Shown here: piece by piece, positions 24,501 to 34,610 of the stretch
Position numbering within the stretch: position 1 is the first letter of the stretch
Layout: each line of letters starts with the position of its first letter
Source: Patiria pectinifera
Lineage: Eukaryota > Echinodermata > Asteroidea > Valvatida > Asterinidae
Length of the DNA stretch: 64,000 nucleotides
Assembly: GCA_029964075.1 (NCBI GenBank)
Contig: CM057146.1
Coordinates: forward strand, 7,769,501-7,833,500
Direction: 5' to 3'
Position numbers and translations under genes: made by a program
The notes under the pieces: model-generated
Told to the model about the DNA's origin: nothing
The model's input: only the letters and a program-made list of their open reading frames with translations
Databases searched by the model: none

Positions 24501-27500
24501 TCGGTAGAATTTTTGCATAACTATTCAGAGATACACCGTGGCGTATCCTATGTGACTGGGGTCCCAGGCGGCACTTATTGCTTTATAAAAAAAAAATACA
24601 AATTTAAACTAGAGATTTTTGACCTATTCGGTTTGAATGGCGAGGCTTGTGCAAAACAATAACCACCCATACAGCACACACAAAACAAGATTTTATTGGA
24701 AAAAAAATATATAAAGCTCAAGCCCAAAGGCATTGCTATGCTTTAAGGGGGTGGGGGGGGGGGTGGGGGTGGGGTCAAGGCCAGGTGGGACAACAATGAC
24801 TCTTTTCTTATGTTAAGAGCGTGTATAGAAAATCATTGATACGTGTCAAACAGCAACTTCCATACGGTAAGGCAATGGTACCCGGCAGGATTTTAAACTA
24901 CATCAGGCCTACGGGTGGTGTACACCAGTAATTGAATAGGCCCAAAATGGCCAATGGCGGCCAAATCACGATTTGAGGGTTGGTGGGAAGGAAGAGCTCT
25001 AGCTCTGAAATGGTCTTGGAACTTGTATTTCTGGAAAATTTGGGATGAATTTGGACACAAAGTAACTCTCATTTGCAATAGAGTGGCGGGATACATATTT
25101 TTTTCAGTGAAAAGTCAGCCCAAATTACGTCACTGTTCATCCCAAAGGAAAAGATGGCGAGAGAGGGTAAAAAAGCTTTAATTTGATATACATGTATGTG
25201 TCTCGACCAGCAGTTGGAGAAATGAGCATTTCCTCGATCTATTTTGAGGTGGAGGCATTTCTCATTGGTCCCTATATTTACTGGTCTGCACCTATACAAA
25301 CACACGCATACATGGTATGGAATCTGGGCTCGGTTGCGGGGCCATTCTGAAAGCTTTAAATAAATGATACTTTTGGGGGGATGTGGATTAAAAAAATTCT
25401 TTGGACTTGTTTAAACACGAGAACACCAGGCTCGTAGGAATCTCAAAATCATTGACCAGGCTCATCGGAGTATTTGGCCAAATCTCTCCCAAATGAAACG
25501 GTACTTAAGCCACTATCTCAGGGGCAACTTAGTCCGAAAATGTTGGACTCAATACTGTGTATGAGAGTCCCACAACTAAGGTACTGACAACATGCAATAC
25601 AAGAAAATAGACTGGCATCTGAAACAACCAGTCCAATAACTCTTCAGTACTATATCAATCAACTGTACCAAACAAATATATAGGATGTGAGGAACTAGTC
25701 TCTTTTTCTACACATTTATAGTCAGCCACCAGACTATTTATGACAATGAATGAAGAAGTCAGTCTTTTCGAACTGTTGGACCATGGATGGACATGGATAA
25801 GTCCAGTCTTTACCTCATTTTAAAATCCCTTTACTTCCCTCTCATCTGCAAAATATTAAAGAAAAAAACACCTTTTAAAATTGAGTTCAGTTTTCAAACT
25901 TGGTTGGTGAAATGCTGAGGACCTTGTCTTTGACCAATGAAAATTTTTTGAGAACTTTGCATTTCTAAAGAGTAAGTAAAGTTGGCCTGATTTTGTTTTG
26001 CATGACTGTTTTGGGCAATACTATTCTCAGTCTGGGGTGCACCCCCTGTACATTTCACTTACTTGTCCAAAAAACATGCGCAGGTACATAGGCAGATTGA
26101 TTCTTCGTACATACAGCTGTGTACTTAATGCTCATATAAATACATTACTAAAGACAAATACTTGACGGAATACAGTCAGCACCACACAAAGCACCTCGTG
26201 AGAAAACACATACTAGGCAAGACAAGATCGAGGATGACACTGCCAGAAAGACCCCGAGAAGACTTAATTTACGGAAGGGGGAAAGACTCTTAACAAATAC
26301 ATTAGCGGACAAAACTCAAAACGAAACTTTCAAAATCCACTGGCTACAGGACTACGAATGACGTTCGTACAAAAAAACTCTTCAACTTAAACCCGTCAAG
26401 GTTTTTAGATAAAAAAAACAAGTTATTAGAGTTTTTCCGGCTAGACACAGTATATCAGTTCCGTTTACAGAATGCGTTCGTTTTAAAACGAGCCCACCTC
26501 AGCGAACGTTCGTTAAGTCCTGGACTTGCAGGAAAGCCAGTGTCCACGTCACCGTTCGTTGCGGTCCACCGCGCTGGTACTGGGCCTCACTCGGAGCAGT
26601 CAGTCAGGCTGGGTGTCGCTCGTACTGGCCTGGGTGTGATAGCCTCAGTGGGGAGTCACGTACATCACGTTCTTCACGTGCTAGTTATAGTTGGCCATAT
26701 CAATAAAACATTTCTTAAGTATATCTACTCTACTAAAATAGGCTATTGCCTCATCAATCAACACCAAATATGACTTCACGTCGCAGTATTCTTAAAAATA
26801 ATCATGATAAGTCAAACAATATACTTTCTATACCAAGGGAAATGTAGCTAACTATCGCAACAAACTAATTAAATACTAGAGGTTCGCGTTTGTTGCTACA
26901 AACGCAGAGTGGTCGGGCAGGCATTTTGTTCATGAAACACTGCAGAGTTAAGTTATGAACGTTTTATGTAACAACGAAGGATCACGAAATTAAATCCTTT
27001 CCATTACAATAAATTATTTTGTTGAAAAATGTTTCTTTAACTGTGTGCTAAATTTCCGCAAACATTTTATGTACACATACACATTTAAAATACATTTCAT
27101 TTTCTCATCGACGTAACTTCTGGTCTGATGACGTCATGAATTTGAAACCTTGCTAAGTTATATGTGGTTAATCAAAGAACATCAAGGGGCGATGTGGTAA
27201 AATTGGAACCGATGTTCTTCAGATTAACCCTAAAGGGGCCGGGGGGGGGCGGAATCCGCCCCCCCCTCAACATTTTCCGTGATAGCCTCTAAAAAATTTT
27301 TTTCGCGACCCAAGCTGTTATGACTTTTTAGCCTCGAGCTTTGCGCATCTTTTGGTACCAAAAACATAAAAATCGGACCACGGGTTGCCGCGTAGCGAAA
27401 AAATTTTCCGCGCCACGCGCCGTGAAAACTTTTTTTGCATATACGTCGTTTACAAAGAGCAGAATTGCCATTCGTAGATAGGGATAATTAATTAGCCATA

Positions 27501-30048
27501 ATCCGCCCCCCGGCTGGAGAGAAAAAACCACCGCCCCCCTTAGGTTAAAGAAAACAAACACAATTTTGTGTACCGCTAGGGGGCGCCCTTTCGGATTATG
27601 ACGTCACCACACTATTTTTTTGTGACTTGCATTTCTCACTTAACACTTGCATAAAATATATGTCTGAAGTAAAATGCTTCCGCTTTTGCGTTTTATTTAG
27701 TTTTCACTGCACTTCCAGTAACACCGGAAGTAAAGGTCAAGCGGTTTTGTGTCCGGGAACAAGAAATGTTTTTCACGGCATATTCTACAACCTCACGAAA
27801 AACGAACACGATATAACGCAAACTATTTTGTCAAAATTTGCCCTTAAATCGCTTGTAATTTGATACCTGATGACGTCATGATGCCGTAACAAAATGTATA
27901 ACATCTTCGTAACACGGTACAAGTTCAATTAAGGTTTTGTGATTATACCATAAACGGTTCGGAAAATTTTTTGCTTTGTTTATATTTCAGGCTAACATCT
28001 TCATTTTGAATTCACCTATTTTTGACCTTCCGGTACACCCGGAAGTAAAGGTCAAACGAGTTCACGTACACGACAAAAAATGTTTATCAATTCATGATCT
28101 ATACGATTACGGAATACCAACATCATTGATAATTTTGTTTAAGAGTTAAAGGTGAAGTAAGTGATCACTTTTTTCAGCTGAAATCGCTTGTAATTTGACA
28201 CCCGATGACGTCATCATGACGTCAGAGTAATATGCACCACTAGGGATGAGGGTCGATATATACTGAAAATTACAAGTTCATACCACATACCGTTTAAGAG
28301 AAAACCCGCGGAGAAGTATTGTCCGGAAAAAAAGAAAGAAAGAAACTAGAGGTTGTAGGAACAACCACACGGTGTTGGGCTGTTGTTGATGTTGACGTTG
28401 ATTGTTGATGTTAATGTTATTGTTGATTGTTGATGTTGAGGGTTGCAAAATAGCGCATGTAGTAATTATACAGAGGATAGTTTAAAAAGAGTCAGATGAG
28501 GATCTGCACGCACGTATAGTGTACTGTATACTGATCAAGTATACAGTAAAAAGTGAAGGTCGCACACCATAGACGCAATACAAACTAGAGGTTCGCGTTT
28601 GTTGTTACAAACGCAGAGTGGTCGTGTAGACAACTATTTTATGAAACACTGTCCAGTTAAAGTTTTAAATAAGAACAAAGGATCACGAAATTAAATCCTT
28701 TACAAGACAATCAATTATTTTGTTTAAAAAATGCATCTTTAACGGTGTGATAAATTTCAGTAAACATTCTATGTACACATACAAGCTATTCCTGGCTTGA
28801 TAACGTCAAAAACGGGAAGTAATACTGATTTAGTTCGGAGTGGATGTTCATTGTGAAGTTAAATAACGTATGAAAATTTGGAAAATATAAGTGTATGTAT
28901 TCATAACACCGAACTTCCGGTTTGATGACGTCACAGTATTTAGGAGCAAAAGGTGAACATTGTAATGGTATCGTTATTAGGGCCAAGATATACGACATGG
29001 ATCAAAAGATGGAATTTTTTTTTTTAATTTCAAATATGATTGTTGGCAAATTCTCATAGAAGTAACTTCCGGTCTGATGACGTCATGAATTTGAAACCTT
29101 GCCAAGTTATCTGTGGTTAATCAAAGAATATCAAGGATCATTTTGGTAAAATTTGAACCTATGGTCTTAAAAGTAAAGAAAAAACAATATTTTATGTGCC
29201 GATAGGGGGCGCCCTTTCAGGTGATGACGTCATCACACTGTTTTTCTTTGTCAGGCATTCCTCGCTTAACACTTTCATAATATAAATGTCTGTAGTAAAA
29301 TGCTTCCGCTTTTAAATTTTATCAGGTTTTTGTTGCACTTCCGGTTACACCGGAAGTAAAGGTCAAGTTGTTTTGTGTCCGGGGACAAGAAATGTTTCTC
29401 ACAGCATAGTCTACAACCTCACGGAAAAACAAACACTATACTATATTTAGTTCAAAAGATATAGCGCAAACTATGTCGTCCAAATTTGCCCTTAAATCAT
29501 TTGTAATTTGGTACATGATGACGTCATGATGACGTAACAAAATATATAGTATCTTCGTAACATGGTACATTTCCACACTAGGTTTTATGATCATACCGTA
29601 AACCGTATGTAAGAAATTTTGCTTTGTTTTGATTTCAGGCTAAAGTCTTCATTTTGAATTCACCTAACTTTAACCTTCCGGTTGACCCGGAAGAAAGGGT
29701 CAAGTGAGTTCACGTACATGAAAAGAAATGTTTATCAATTCATGGTCTATCTGATTACAGAATATAAACATCACTGATTATTTTGTTCAAGAGTTGTGAG
29801 TGAAAGTAATTGGACCCTTTTTCAGCTAAAATCGCTTGTAATTTGACATCCGATGACGTCATCATGACGTCAGAGTAATATGCACCACTTCGGATGAGGG
29901 TAAATATATATTGAAAGTTACAAGTTCATATCATGAACCGTTTAGGAGAAAACCCGCGGAGAATTATTGTCCGGAAAAAAGAAAAGAAAGATTGACCAGA
30001 ACAATAACAGAGAGTGGTCGGGTTGTACCCGACCACTCAAGAAAGAAG

Positions 30049-30079
<31 letters not shown>

Positions 30080-32703
30080 TAATCTTAACAGATCCAAAGA
30101 GTGGTCGGGTTGTGCCCGACCACTCAATGAGAACAATTCCAGAGAGTGGTCGCGTTGTGCCTGACCATTCAATAAGCTGTGGCACTGCATTGAAAGTTTT
30201 GCATGAAATGATTGTGAGTGCCTACAAACCCGGGCCGTGGCCGTCCCACGTGAAAATCACGTTCTGAAAATTGACCAATAGATAAGCCCCTAAGCTTATA
30301 GCGCGCTAAATACCACGTGACTACATAATTACTGCACATATCTTGCCTCCATTTACAACATTTTCATAAACAACTTAACCCTAAAGGGGCCGGGTTATTT
30401 TGACCATCTCTCAGCCGGGGGGGGGCGGATTCCGCCCCCCCTAAGATCTCGGCCATCGAGTGACGAAAAATTTTGAAACTCGGCACATGCATAGAGCAAC
30501 TCTTCCTGAACATACCCAAGAAATTTCATGACTATAGGTCAAAGGGTTTTGGAATTATGGGTAATTAATTATTCATATGTACGAATGGCAATTCTGCTCT
30601 GTGTACACGACGTATATGCGAAAATTGAGTTTTCACGGCGCGTAGCGCCGAAAAATTTTTCGCTACGCGGCAACCCGTGGTCCGATTTTTATGTTTTTGG
30701 TATCAAAAGATGCGCAAAGCTCGAGGCTAAAAAGTCATAACAGCACGGGTCGCGAAAATTTTTTTTTAGACGCTATCACAGAAAATGTTGAGGGGGGGGG
30801 GGCGGATTCCGCCCCCCGGCCCCTTTAGGGTTAACGAATGCATGGTCACACATTTTTTTGTTAAGTATCGAATTTGTTAATTAATATTTTTGTTTTTAAA
30901 TTAAAATTTGGTACTTTATGGGAGACCCAGGGGCTCGTTTTTGGTAAATTTTCCGGGGACCGACAGACCGACCACAAAATGACATGTAGAAACCCCTGCC
31001 ATGCAGAGCTTAAAAAACAGAAATAAGTGACCAATTTTTAATGCAATGGCTGCTCACTGCAAAGTATAAGGGCCGTGACGGATTGCATTAAAAGGTAATG
31101 GGAACCATTTGCAAAATAAAAAAAGGAAAAGGTCAAAATATGAAATATTCCACTAGATTGTATAAGGCCTAGTAAACAATAAGATCAAGCATCCTGTGTA
31201 ACCAAATTGCGCCTTGTATGCTGTAATTTTGAGAGAAAAGAGGAAATAGTTGTTGAATTGTTGTTTCATGAATCGGAAGAAACACATTTTTTTATTTTGC
31301 AAATGGTGTTCATTACCTTAAAGCAGTGGCGTAGCCACGGGGGGCTTGGGAGCGACAGCCCCCCCCCATGAAACCTTGTCGCCCCCCTGTCGCCCCCCAC
31401 TTAGATTTTGAGTTTCTATACAAATTATCATTGATCTACATGACGCCCCCCATGAAATGTTCCAGCCCCCCCCCGCAGCGCCCCCCCCCCCCACACTGAA
31501 AAATTCCTGGCTACGCCACTGCCTTGAAGCAGTATTTGTTTGTTTGTGCCACAGAGATCGTGTCGTGATGGATCTAAAGGGAACAAGGAGAAAAAATTAC
31601 TTACCCAAAAGTACAACAAAAACACACGCTAGGTGGCCAGGTGAGGTTGCAAACGACGCAATAATGACCGAGGCACTGATCATGACACCGCACGTCATGA
31701 TCGCGTAACCGGGGCCGAAACGTCTGCCGATCAGTTTCGCAAAAATTCCTGTGAAGAGTGAGAAACACTTTCTTATTACATCTTCACAAAACATGTCCAC
31801 CCTATGTGCTGACAAATTTCCTGCAGATGCACGACCTTATTTACTGCTTTCTTTTTTGGGGGAGCCCGACCCTTTATTAGCTTTGAAATTAACTTTGTTT
31901 TCACTCCACTACGTTAAGAAAATCAAGAAATATATCAAACTACATTGTATTACGTAACACAGGTGCATGAACCCTGCTTTTCAATTATTTTTCAGCTCCC
32001 CACTGGCTGACATTGGTGATGAATCCTCATTCGCGTAATTGACATCTTCTTTAGGGTCCTCCAAGGGAGTACAGAATTTGACAATTAACCACGATATAAA
32101 TTTTAGTTGGCCAGCAACCGCTGGGTGAGGTTAAGACAAAACAAGTGCGAGTGGACATTAAACTCTGGCCGTGTTACAAGACGTTTTGCAAGAAATCGAT
32201 TAAAACGATCCATGCCAGAGCTTAAAAATGCGATACCGAAAAATGTGACGCTGAAGCCACTTATGGAACACCATACCTTTGGTCAATTTTTGGGACAGAC
32301 TGACAAACAGACCGACCGACCACCAGGTGATATGTAGAAGCTCCTGTTAAAATATTTCCGGGAGACCAGATCGACTGTGACATGTAATTGCTAGATTGTC
32401 AGAAAATACCCCTGCATTGCATATTGCTTTTCAGGGTCTTGATCTTGCATATACAAACTTCGAGGGTGGATTCTGATTTGAATTTCTCTTTCGAAGCTTA
32501 CCAGATATTCCAGCGGAAGTGCCGATGATGGAGGTTATCCAGCCCATGATCCACGTTGAGGTATCAAACTGATCTTGCAGCAAGGGAATCATCATACCGA
32601 TAGATTTCAGGCCTCCCACCATAAGGAAAAGTCTGGTCCATAAGGCGAGCACAACTAGCCAACCTGCACGACCCCCGTCAGTAACTCCGCCTGCTGAACA
32701 CAT
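12424..32703 (-). CDS. SLC16/MCT-like transporter, paralogue 2 (4 coding exons, one 17.6-kb intron)
   Basis: Tandem paralogue of the gene at 405-5128. Joining 32703-32502, 31748-31605, 14019-13216 and 12539-12424 gives 1266 bp, 421 aa plus stop, with the same phases and no disruption. Differences are concentrated in the N-terminal exon (Met-Cys-Ser start, DGGRAGW, IMGWITS) and the C-terminal bundle (for example GWTGITS for GWRGITS); exon 2 differs at a single residue. It keeps GGLLGRLAQG with Gly in place of the MCT1 TM8 Asp. Intron 2 (14020-31604) is packed with transposons. The intact frame argues that it is functional despite this. Membership in one transcript is inferred from order, phase and strand; the alternative is two broken loci, which would need the absence of partner exons that are in fact present. 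Confidence 0.85.
12540..13215. other. Intron 3 of MCT paralogue 2, with GAGTC-rich repeat
   Basis: At 12850-12950 there are repeated GAGTCGAGTC words. A similar GAGTC-rich tract occurs at 55090-55220. Otherwise nothing coding. Confidence 0.5.
13216..14019 (-). CDS. MCT paralogue 2, coding exon 3 (804 bp)
   Basis: The acceptor ends CCATGTATAG and the donor is GTAAGA. Same domain content as exon 3 of paralogue 1, with a two-codon deletion in the central loop. Confidence 0.92.
15150..15225. repeat. Fragment of the CTCCGTGGATAACGGGTGAT family
   Basis: GTCTAGACATATCAGACG ... GGCTCCGTGGATAACGGG matches the reverse complement of the right end of the nested element at about 39950-40010. Confidence 0.6.
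15915..16005 (+). mobile_element. Possible LINE/SINE 3' tail
   Basis: GGGTGCTATATAAATGTTAA followed by a TTATTATTAT tract, preceded by CGCCCAAGAGCATATTATGG. This resembles the GCGCTATATAAAT-microsatellite 3' ends of CR1/L2-type elements (established pattern). Only the tail is seen. Confidence 0.4.
16109..16429. mobile_element. hAT-type MITE, 321 bp, perfect 8-bp TSD
   Basis: TIRs CAAGGGCGGATCC / GGATCCGCCCTTG. Target duplication GCGAATGT at 16101-16108 and 16430-16437. A second copy in the other orientation is at 23320-23636. Open frames across it have no family features. Confidence 0.9.
17162..17619. mobile_element. GCAGRCCAGTAAAT-ended MITE, copy 2
   Basis: Ends GCAGACCAGTAAAT and ATTTACTGGTCTGC. 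The interior closely matches 9677-10137 in the same orientation. Confidence 0.8.
17768..19490 (-). mobile_element. Putative non-autonomous Helitron, copy A
   Basis: Read on the minus strand, it ends with the hairpin GCGTTTGTAACAACAAACGC, then GAACCT and CTAG followed by T, the expected Helitron 3' terminus. The body shares ordered blocks with copies at 20376-20990, 26876-28345 and 28585-29991: ACTTCCGGTTTGATGACGTC, CTAGGGGGCGCCCTTTC and ACTTCCGGTAACACCGGAAG. The 5' end is not found. A palindromic insertion sits at 18098-18253. Confidence 0.65.
18098..18253. mobile_element. 156-bp palindromic MITE
   Basis: Arms run from ATATTGAATGCTT through AACTAGCCTCCCGATG to TTCTATTTTCCC, around the centre GAGGCGTAGCCGAG, then the complement. 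The centre resembles that of the palindrome at 59738-59903. Confidence 0.8.
19491..20375. other. Intronic sequence, nothing identified
   Basis: No TIRs, coding frames or RNA genes that I can support. Confidence 0.4.
20376..20990 (-). mobile_element. Putative Helitron family, partial copy B
   Basis: Matches the internal part of the family (AAACACTGCCGTGTTAAG onward through ACTTCCGGTCTGATGACGTC and CTAGGGGGCGCCCTTTCG). It lacks the terminal hairpin. Confidence 0.6.
22612..22745 (+). repeat. GGCCTT hexamer-based repeat, block 1
   Basis: Imperfect GGCCTTGGCCTT runs with the interspersed phrase CCTCGAGGCTTGAGGG. The same phrase recurs in block 2 at 23698-23800. Confidence 0.8.
23320..23636. mobile_element. 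hAT-type MITE, second copy of the 16109 family
   Basis: Starts TAAGGGCGGATCCAG and ends CTGGATCTGCCCTTG. Target duplication CGTGATGA at 23312-23319 and 23637-23644. Orientation is opposite to 16109-16429. Confidence 0.85.
23698..23800 (+). repeat. GGCCTT hexamer-based repeat, block 2
   Basis: GGCCTTGGCCTTGAGGGTTAAG units with CCTCGAGGCTTGAGGGTC, near-identical in arrangement to 22612-22745. Confidence 0.8.
24047..24920. other. Intronic sequence, nothing identified
   Basis: Contains a G-rich tract near 24750-24775. No gene or element ends seen. Confidence 0.4.
24921..25289. mobile_element. GCAGRCCAGTAAAT-ended MITE, diverged copy 3
   Basis: Right end ATTTACTGGTCTGC; interior GGCCAAATCACGATTTGAGG and ATTTGGGATGAATTTGG. 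The left end TACACCAGTAATTG is eroded. Confidence 0.65.
25290..26875. other. Intronic sequence without identified genes
   Basis: Contains a repeat fragment at 25968-26050 shared with 8435-8525. A 77-codon frame at 26540 has no recognisable features. Confidence 0.4.
26876..28345 (-). mobile_element. Putative Helitron, copy C (interrupted by a piggyBac MITE)
   Basis: The minus-strand 3' end shows the hairpin (GCGTTTGTAGCAACAAACGC, one change) and CTAG|T at 26879-26876. The other end reaches GAAAGAAAGAAA at 28345 after CCCGCGGAGAAGTATTGTCC. Its middle is split by 27224-27548. Confidence 0.65.
27224..27548. mobile_element. piggyBac-type MITE, 325 bp
   Basis: Begins TTAACCCTAAAGGGGCCGGG and ends with a TTAA after an eroded CCTTAGG end. 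TTAA target site. The interior (TTTTAGCCTCGAGCTTTGCG, ATAAAAATCGGACCACGGG) is the reverse complement of the element at 30375-30834. It lies inside Helitron copy C and so inserted later. Confidence 0.8.
28346..28584 (-). mobile_element. Second Helitron-like 3' end plus TTGATG microsatellite
   Basis: Minus strand: the hairpin GGTTGTTCCTACAACC, then T and CTAG|T at 28349-28346. This is followed on the plus strand by a TTGTTGATGTTGA tract (about 28380-28445). Only the terminus is recognisable. Confidence 0.45.
28585..29991 (-). mobile_element. Putative Helitron, copy D (best full-length, 1407 bp)
   Basis: Minus strand 5' end A|TCTTTCTTTTC at 29991 and 3' end hairpin GCGTTTGTAACAACAAACGC, GAACCT, CTAG|T at 28588-28585. 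This fits Helitron rules (5' TC, 3' CTRR, insertion between A and T; established). No Rep/helicase frame, so non-autonomous. The body contains several TGACGTCA and CCGGAAGT words. Confidence 0.7.
30010..30175. repeat. Three GTGGTCGGG..CCCGACCAC hairpins with GAAA microsatellite
   Basis: AGAGTGGTCGGG-TTGT-ACCCGACCACTC type hairpins near 30011, 30100 and 30144 (the last imperfect), with a (GAAA)n tract at about 30043-30076 between the first and second. The stem word AGAGTGGTCGGG also follows the terminal hairpin of the Helitron copies. Confidence 0.8.
30375..30834. mobile_element. piggyBac-type MITE, 460 bp
   Basis: TTAACCCTAAAGGGGCCGGG at the left and GGCCCCTTTAGGGTTAA at the right, with TTAA at both ends. 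Longer relative of 27224-27548, in inverse orientation. Confidence 0.88.
31324..31521. mobile_element. hAT-type MITE, 198 bp
   Basis: TIRs CAGTGGCGTAGCCACGG / TGGCTACGCCACTG. Target duplication CCTTAAAG (31316-31323) and CCTTGAAG (31522-31529), one mismatch. It lies 84 bp from exon 2 of MCT paralogue 2. Confidence 0.85.
31605..31748 (-). CDS. MCT paralogue 2, coding exon 2 (144 bp)
   Basis: The acceptor ends CTCTTCACAG and the donor is GTAAGT. It encodes GIFAKLIGRRFGPGYAIM and two membrane segments. Confidence 0.9.
32502..32703 (-). CDS. MCT paralogue 2, coding exon 1
   Basis: Starts ATG TGT TCA and ends before donor GTAAGC. An in-frame Met 12 codons upstream would add MNRISVIPTRKT; I prefer the inner Met because only it is conserved in paralogue 1. 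One codon longer than paralogue 1 (extra Val). Confidence 0.85.
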
Positions 32704-34230
32704 GGTTTTTCTGGTTGGAATGACAGAAATTCTATTCATTGGTCATGTCTAGAATACCGCTTTTGCGTATTGCTGATCGCCCACAGCTTTCTGTATAATA
32801 AATAGAAACTTGATGCTTGTTAATTAACCCTTTCATGACCACATTGTTTATTGACTTGGCTCTCCCCAGGACCAAATTGTTTGCTCAGTCATGCAGAAAT
32901 CACTAGAGCGTGGACAAAATGACCACAAGTCCAAAACTCACTTTTTCCAACCCAGATTTTCACTGCCAAGGAGTGATTTAAATCATAGATGTTGTGTGTA
33001 AAGTTTGTTCCTCGAACCTTACTCTTTTATGTGATGTAAAAATGAAGTCCATATGTGTAAATATACCAAAGTAATGCCTGTTTGTTCATCTGGTTCCATT
33101 TATCAAACTGCAAGCCATTTCACCACATGACCGAATGGCACTCCATACCTCAATTTGTGAGTGGATACTTCTAAAGCACTTTTCTCATTTTTTTTTGGTA
33201 ATGGCAACACTACAACTTCGTCCCCAGTGCTTACTTTATTTCCAATACGGTTTCCAATAGTAAACCCTGGATAGGAAACTTCCTTCCTGCATCCTGATTC
33301 GATACCGCAATTGGCTAGTAATGGATTTTTATCGTGTACTTGGTGTTATTATTCACAACGTGTAGTACGTGTTTACGCGATCATTCGTCCAAGCCTTCTC
33401 GAAAATATTAACTTCCTTTCCAATTTGTTAATATTAATATGAAATGTGATACTGCATATTGTTTCGTTAAGATCTTAACAGTTTAATTAAATAAAAATCG
33501 TGTTTTCGTAACTCACGCCATGCTCGCGCTGCTACGAAGTGACTCTGTTTTTACCCCAGACACGGCATACAAAAACAAACGCTAAATGTAACGCACATGC
33601 AGGCCCCAGACTATTCCTCATTTGCATACGTGTTCAAAAATCTTGCACATGCAAATGATCCAATACCAGGGTGAGAGAGCAGGTAGTGATGGGCGCGTAC
33701 TGCTCGACACCCTGGGTACAAGGTTGGCAACGCTACGAATAAACTACACCATTAGAACGATCCGAAAACACTCTTTCAGCTGGTATATGGTTGATGTATG
33801 GGCGGCCAAACATATCAACATGCCGCCTTTCTGAAAAGTAGTGAATATATCTGTGCTGAGGGTGTTCTGTGTGTGGTTTCCTGGTTGACTAAAGTCGCCC
33901 ATGGGAACCAGCAGGGGGGTTCTTCTTGTCGACAAAAGTCCCCATGGTAAGGAAAGGGATAAACACTACGATTTATAAGACTTAAAAAAAGAAGTCAGGT
34001 AACAGTGAATTTTTGTCTTGGCCCAAGACGATAGTGGATCGTGCATATCTAACGGCATGATTAGACCATGGAGCTACAGCTCCATGATTAGACCAGCGCG
34101 CCTTCTCGTTCTAGCGCGAGAATGTAAAAAAAAGACCACAAAACAATGGTGCAAGCAGTGTAACCATCGCTATCGATCACTGACGTCTTGGGCCAGGCCT
34201 AAAGTGACTTTTGGGTGAATTAAAAATTAA
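32704..34230. other. Upstream flank of MCT paralogue 2
   Basis: No coding exon seen. Near 33668 it carries ACCAGGGTGAGAGAGCAG, a block otherwise found in intron 2 of both MCT copies. Promoter elements could not be defined. Confidence 0.45.
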
Positions 34231-34235
34231 TTACT

Positions 34236-34610
34236 CAAGACACTAGCTCACCCAGAGACAATTCGTCTATTATCTTCGGAAACAACGTCCACCAGTGCCA
34301 TTTTAACATAATCACTCTACGAGGGGTTCACAGCCGCTCGAAAATTTGGGAAGGCAAACAGTAAGTTTCAATTGTTTGAAACTTTGACCGATTCAACTGT
34401 CATTTTCGTGTCTCTCTCCAGAAAATGACGCCCCGATAAGTTCACCTGCAAATGGGACCAAAGTTACTGGGTAAATACGCTATCATAAATACTTTTAATA
34501 CTCACGCAAATTTTGTCGACACAAACACCAGTCTACTCCATTTAACGTAGTTCCAAGTTTTATGTCAAAGACTTGCACATGTTATTACACTGTTGAGCGT
34601 TGTAACTTAC
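34236..34610 (-). promoter_or_regulatory. Duplicated 5' block, copy 3 (upstream of MCT paralogue 2)
   Basis: Begins with ACACTAGCTCACCCAGAGAC, the empty-site counterpart of the 302-bp insertion at 5331. It continues to ACTTTTAATACTCAC (minus-strand GTGAGTATTAAAAGT, donor-like). A first-exon role is inference. Confidence 0.4.

Noticed and set aside
18812-29110. CTGATGA...GAAAC in the Helitron copies, as in hammerhead ribozymes
   Set aside because: CTGATGACGTCATGAATTTGAAACC has the two core words, but the sequence between them cannot form stem II and no flanking stems were found.
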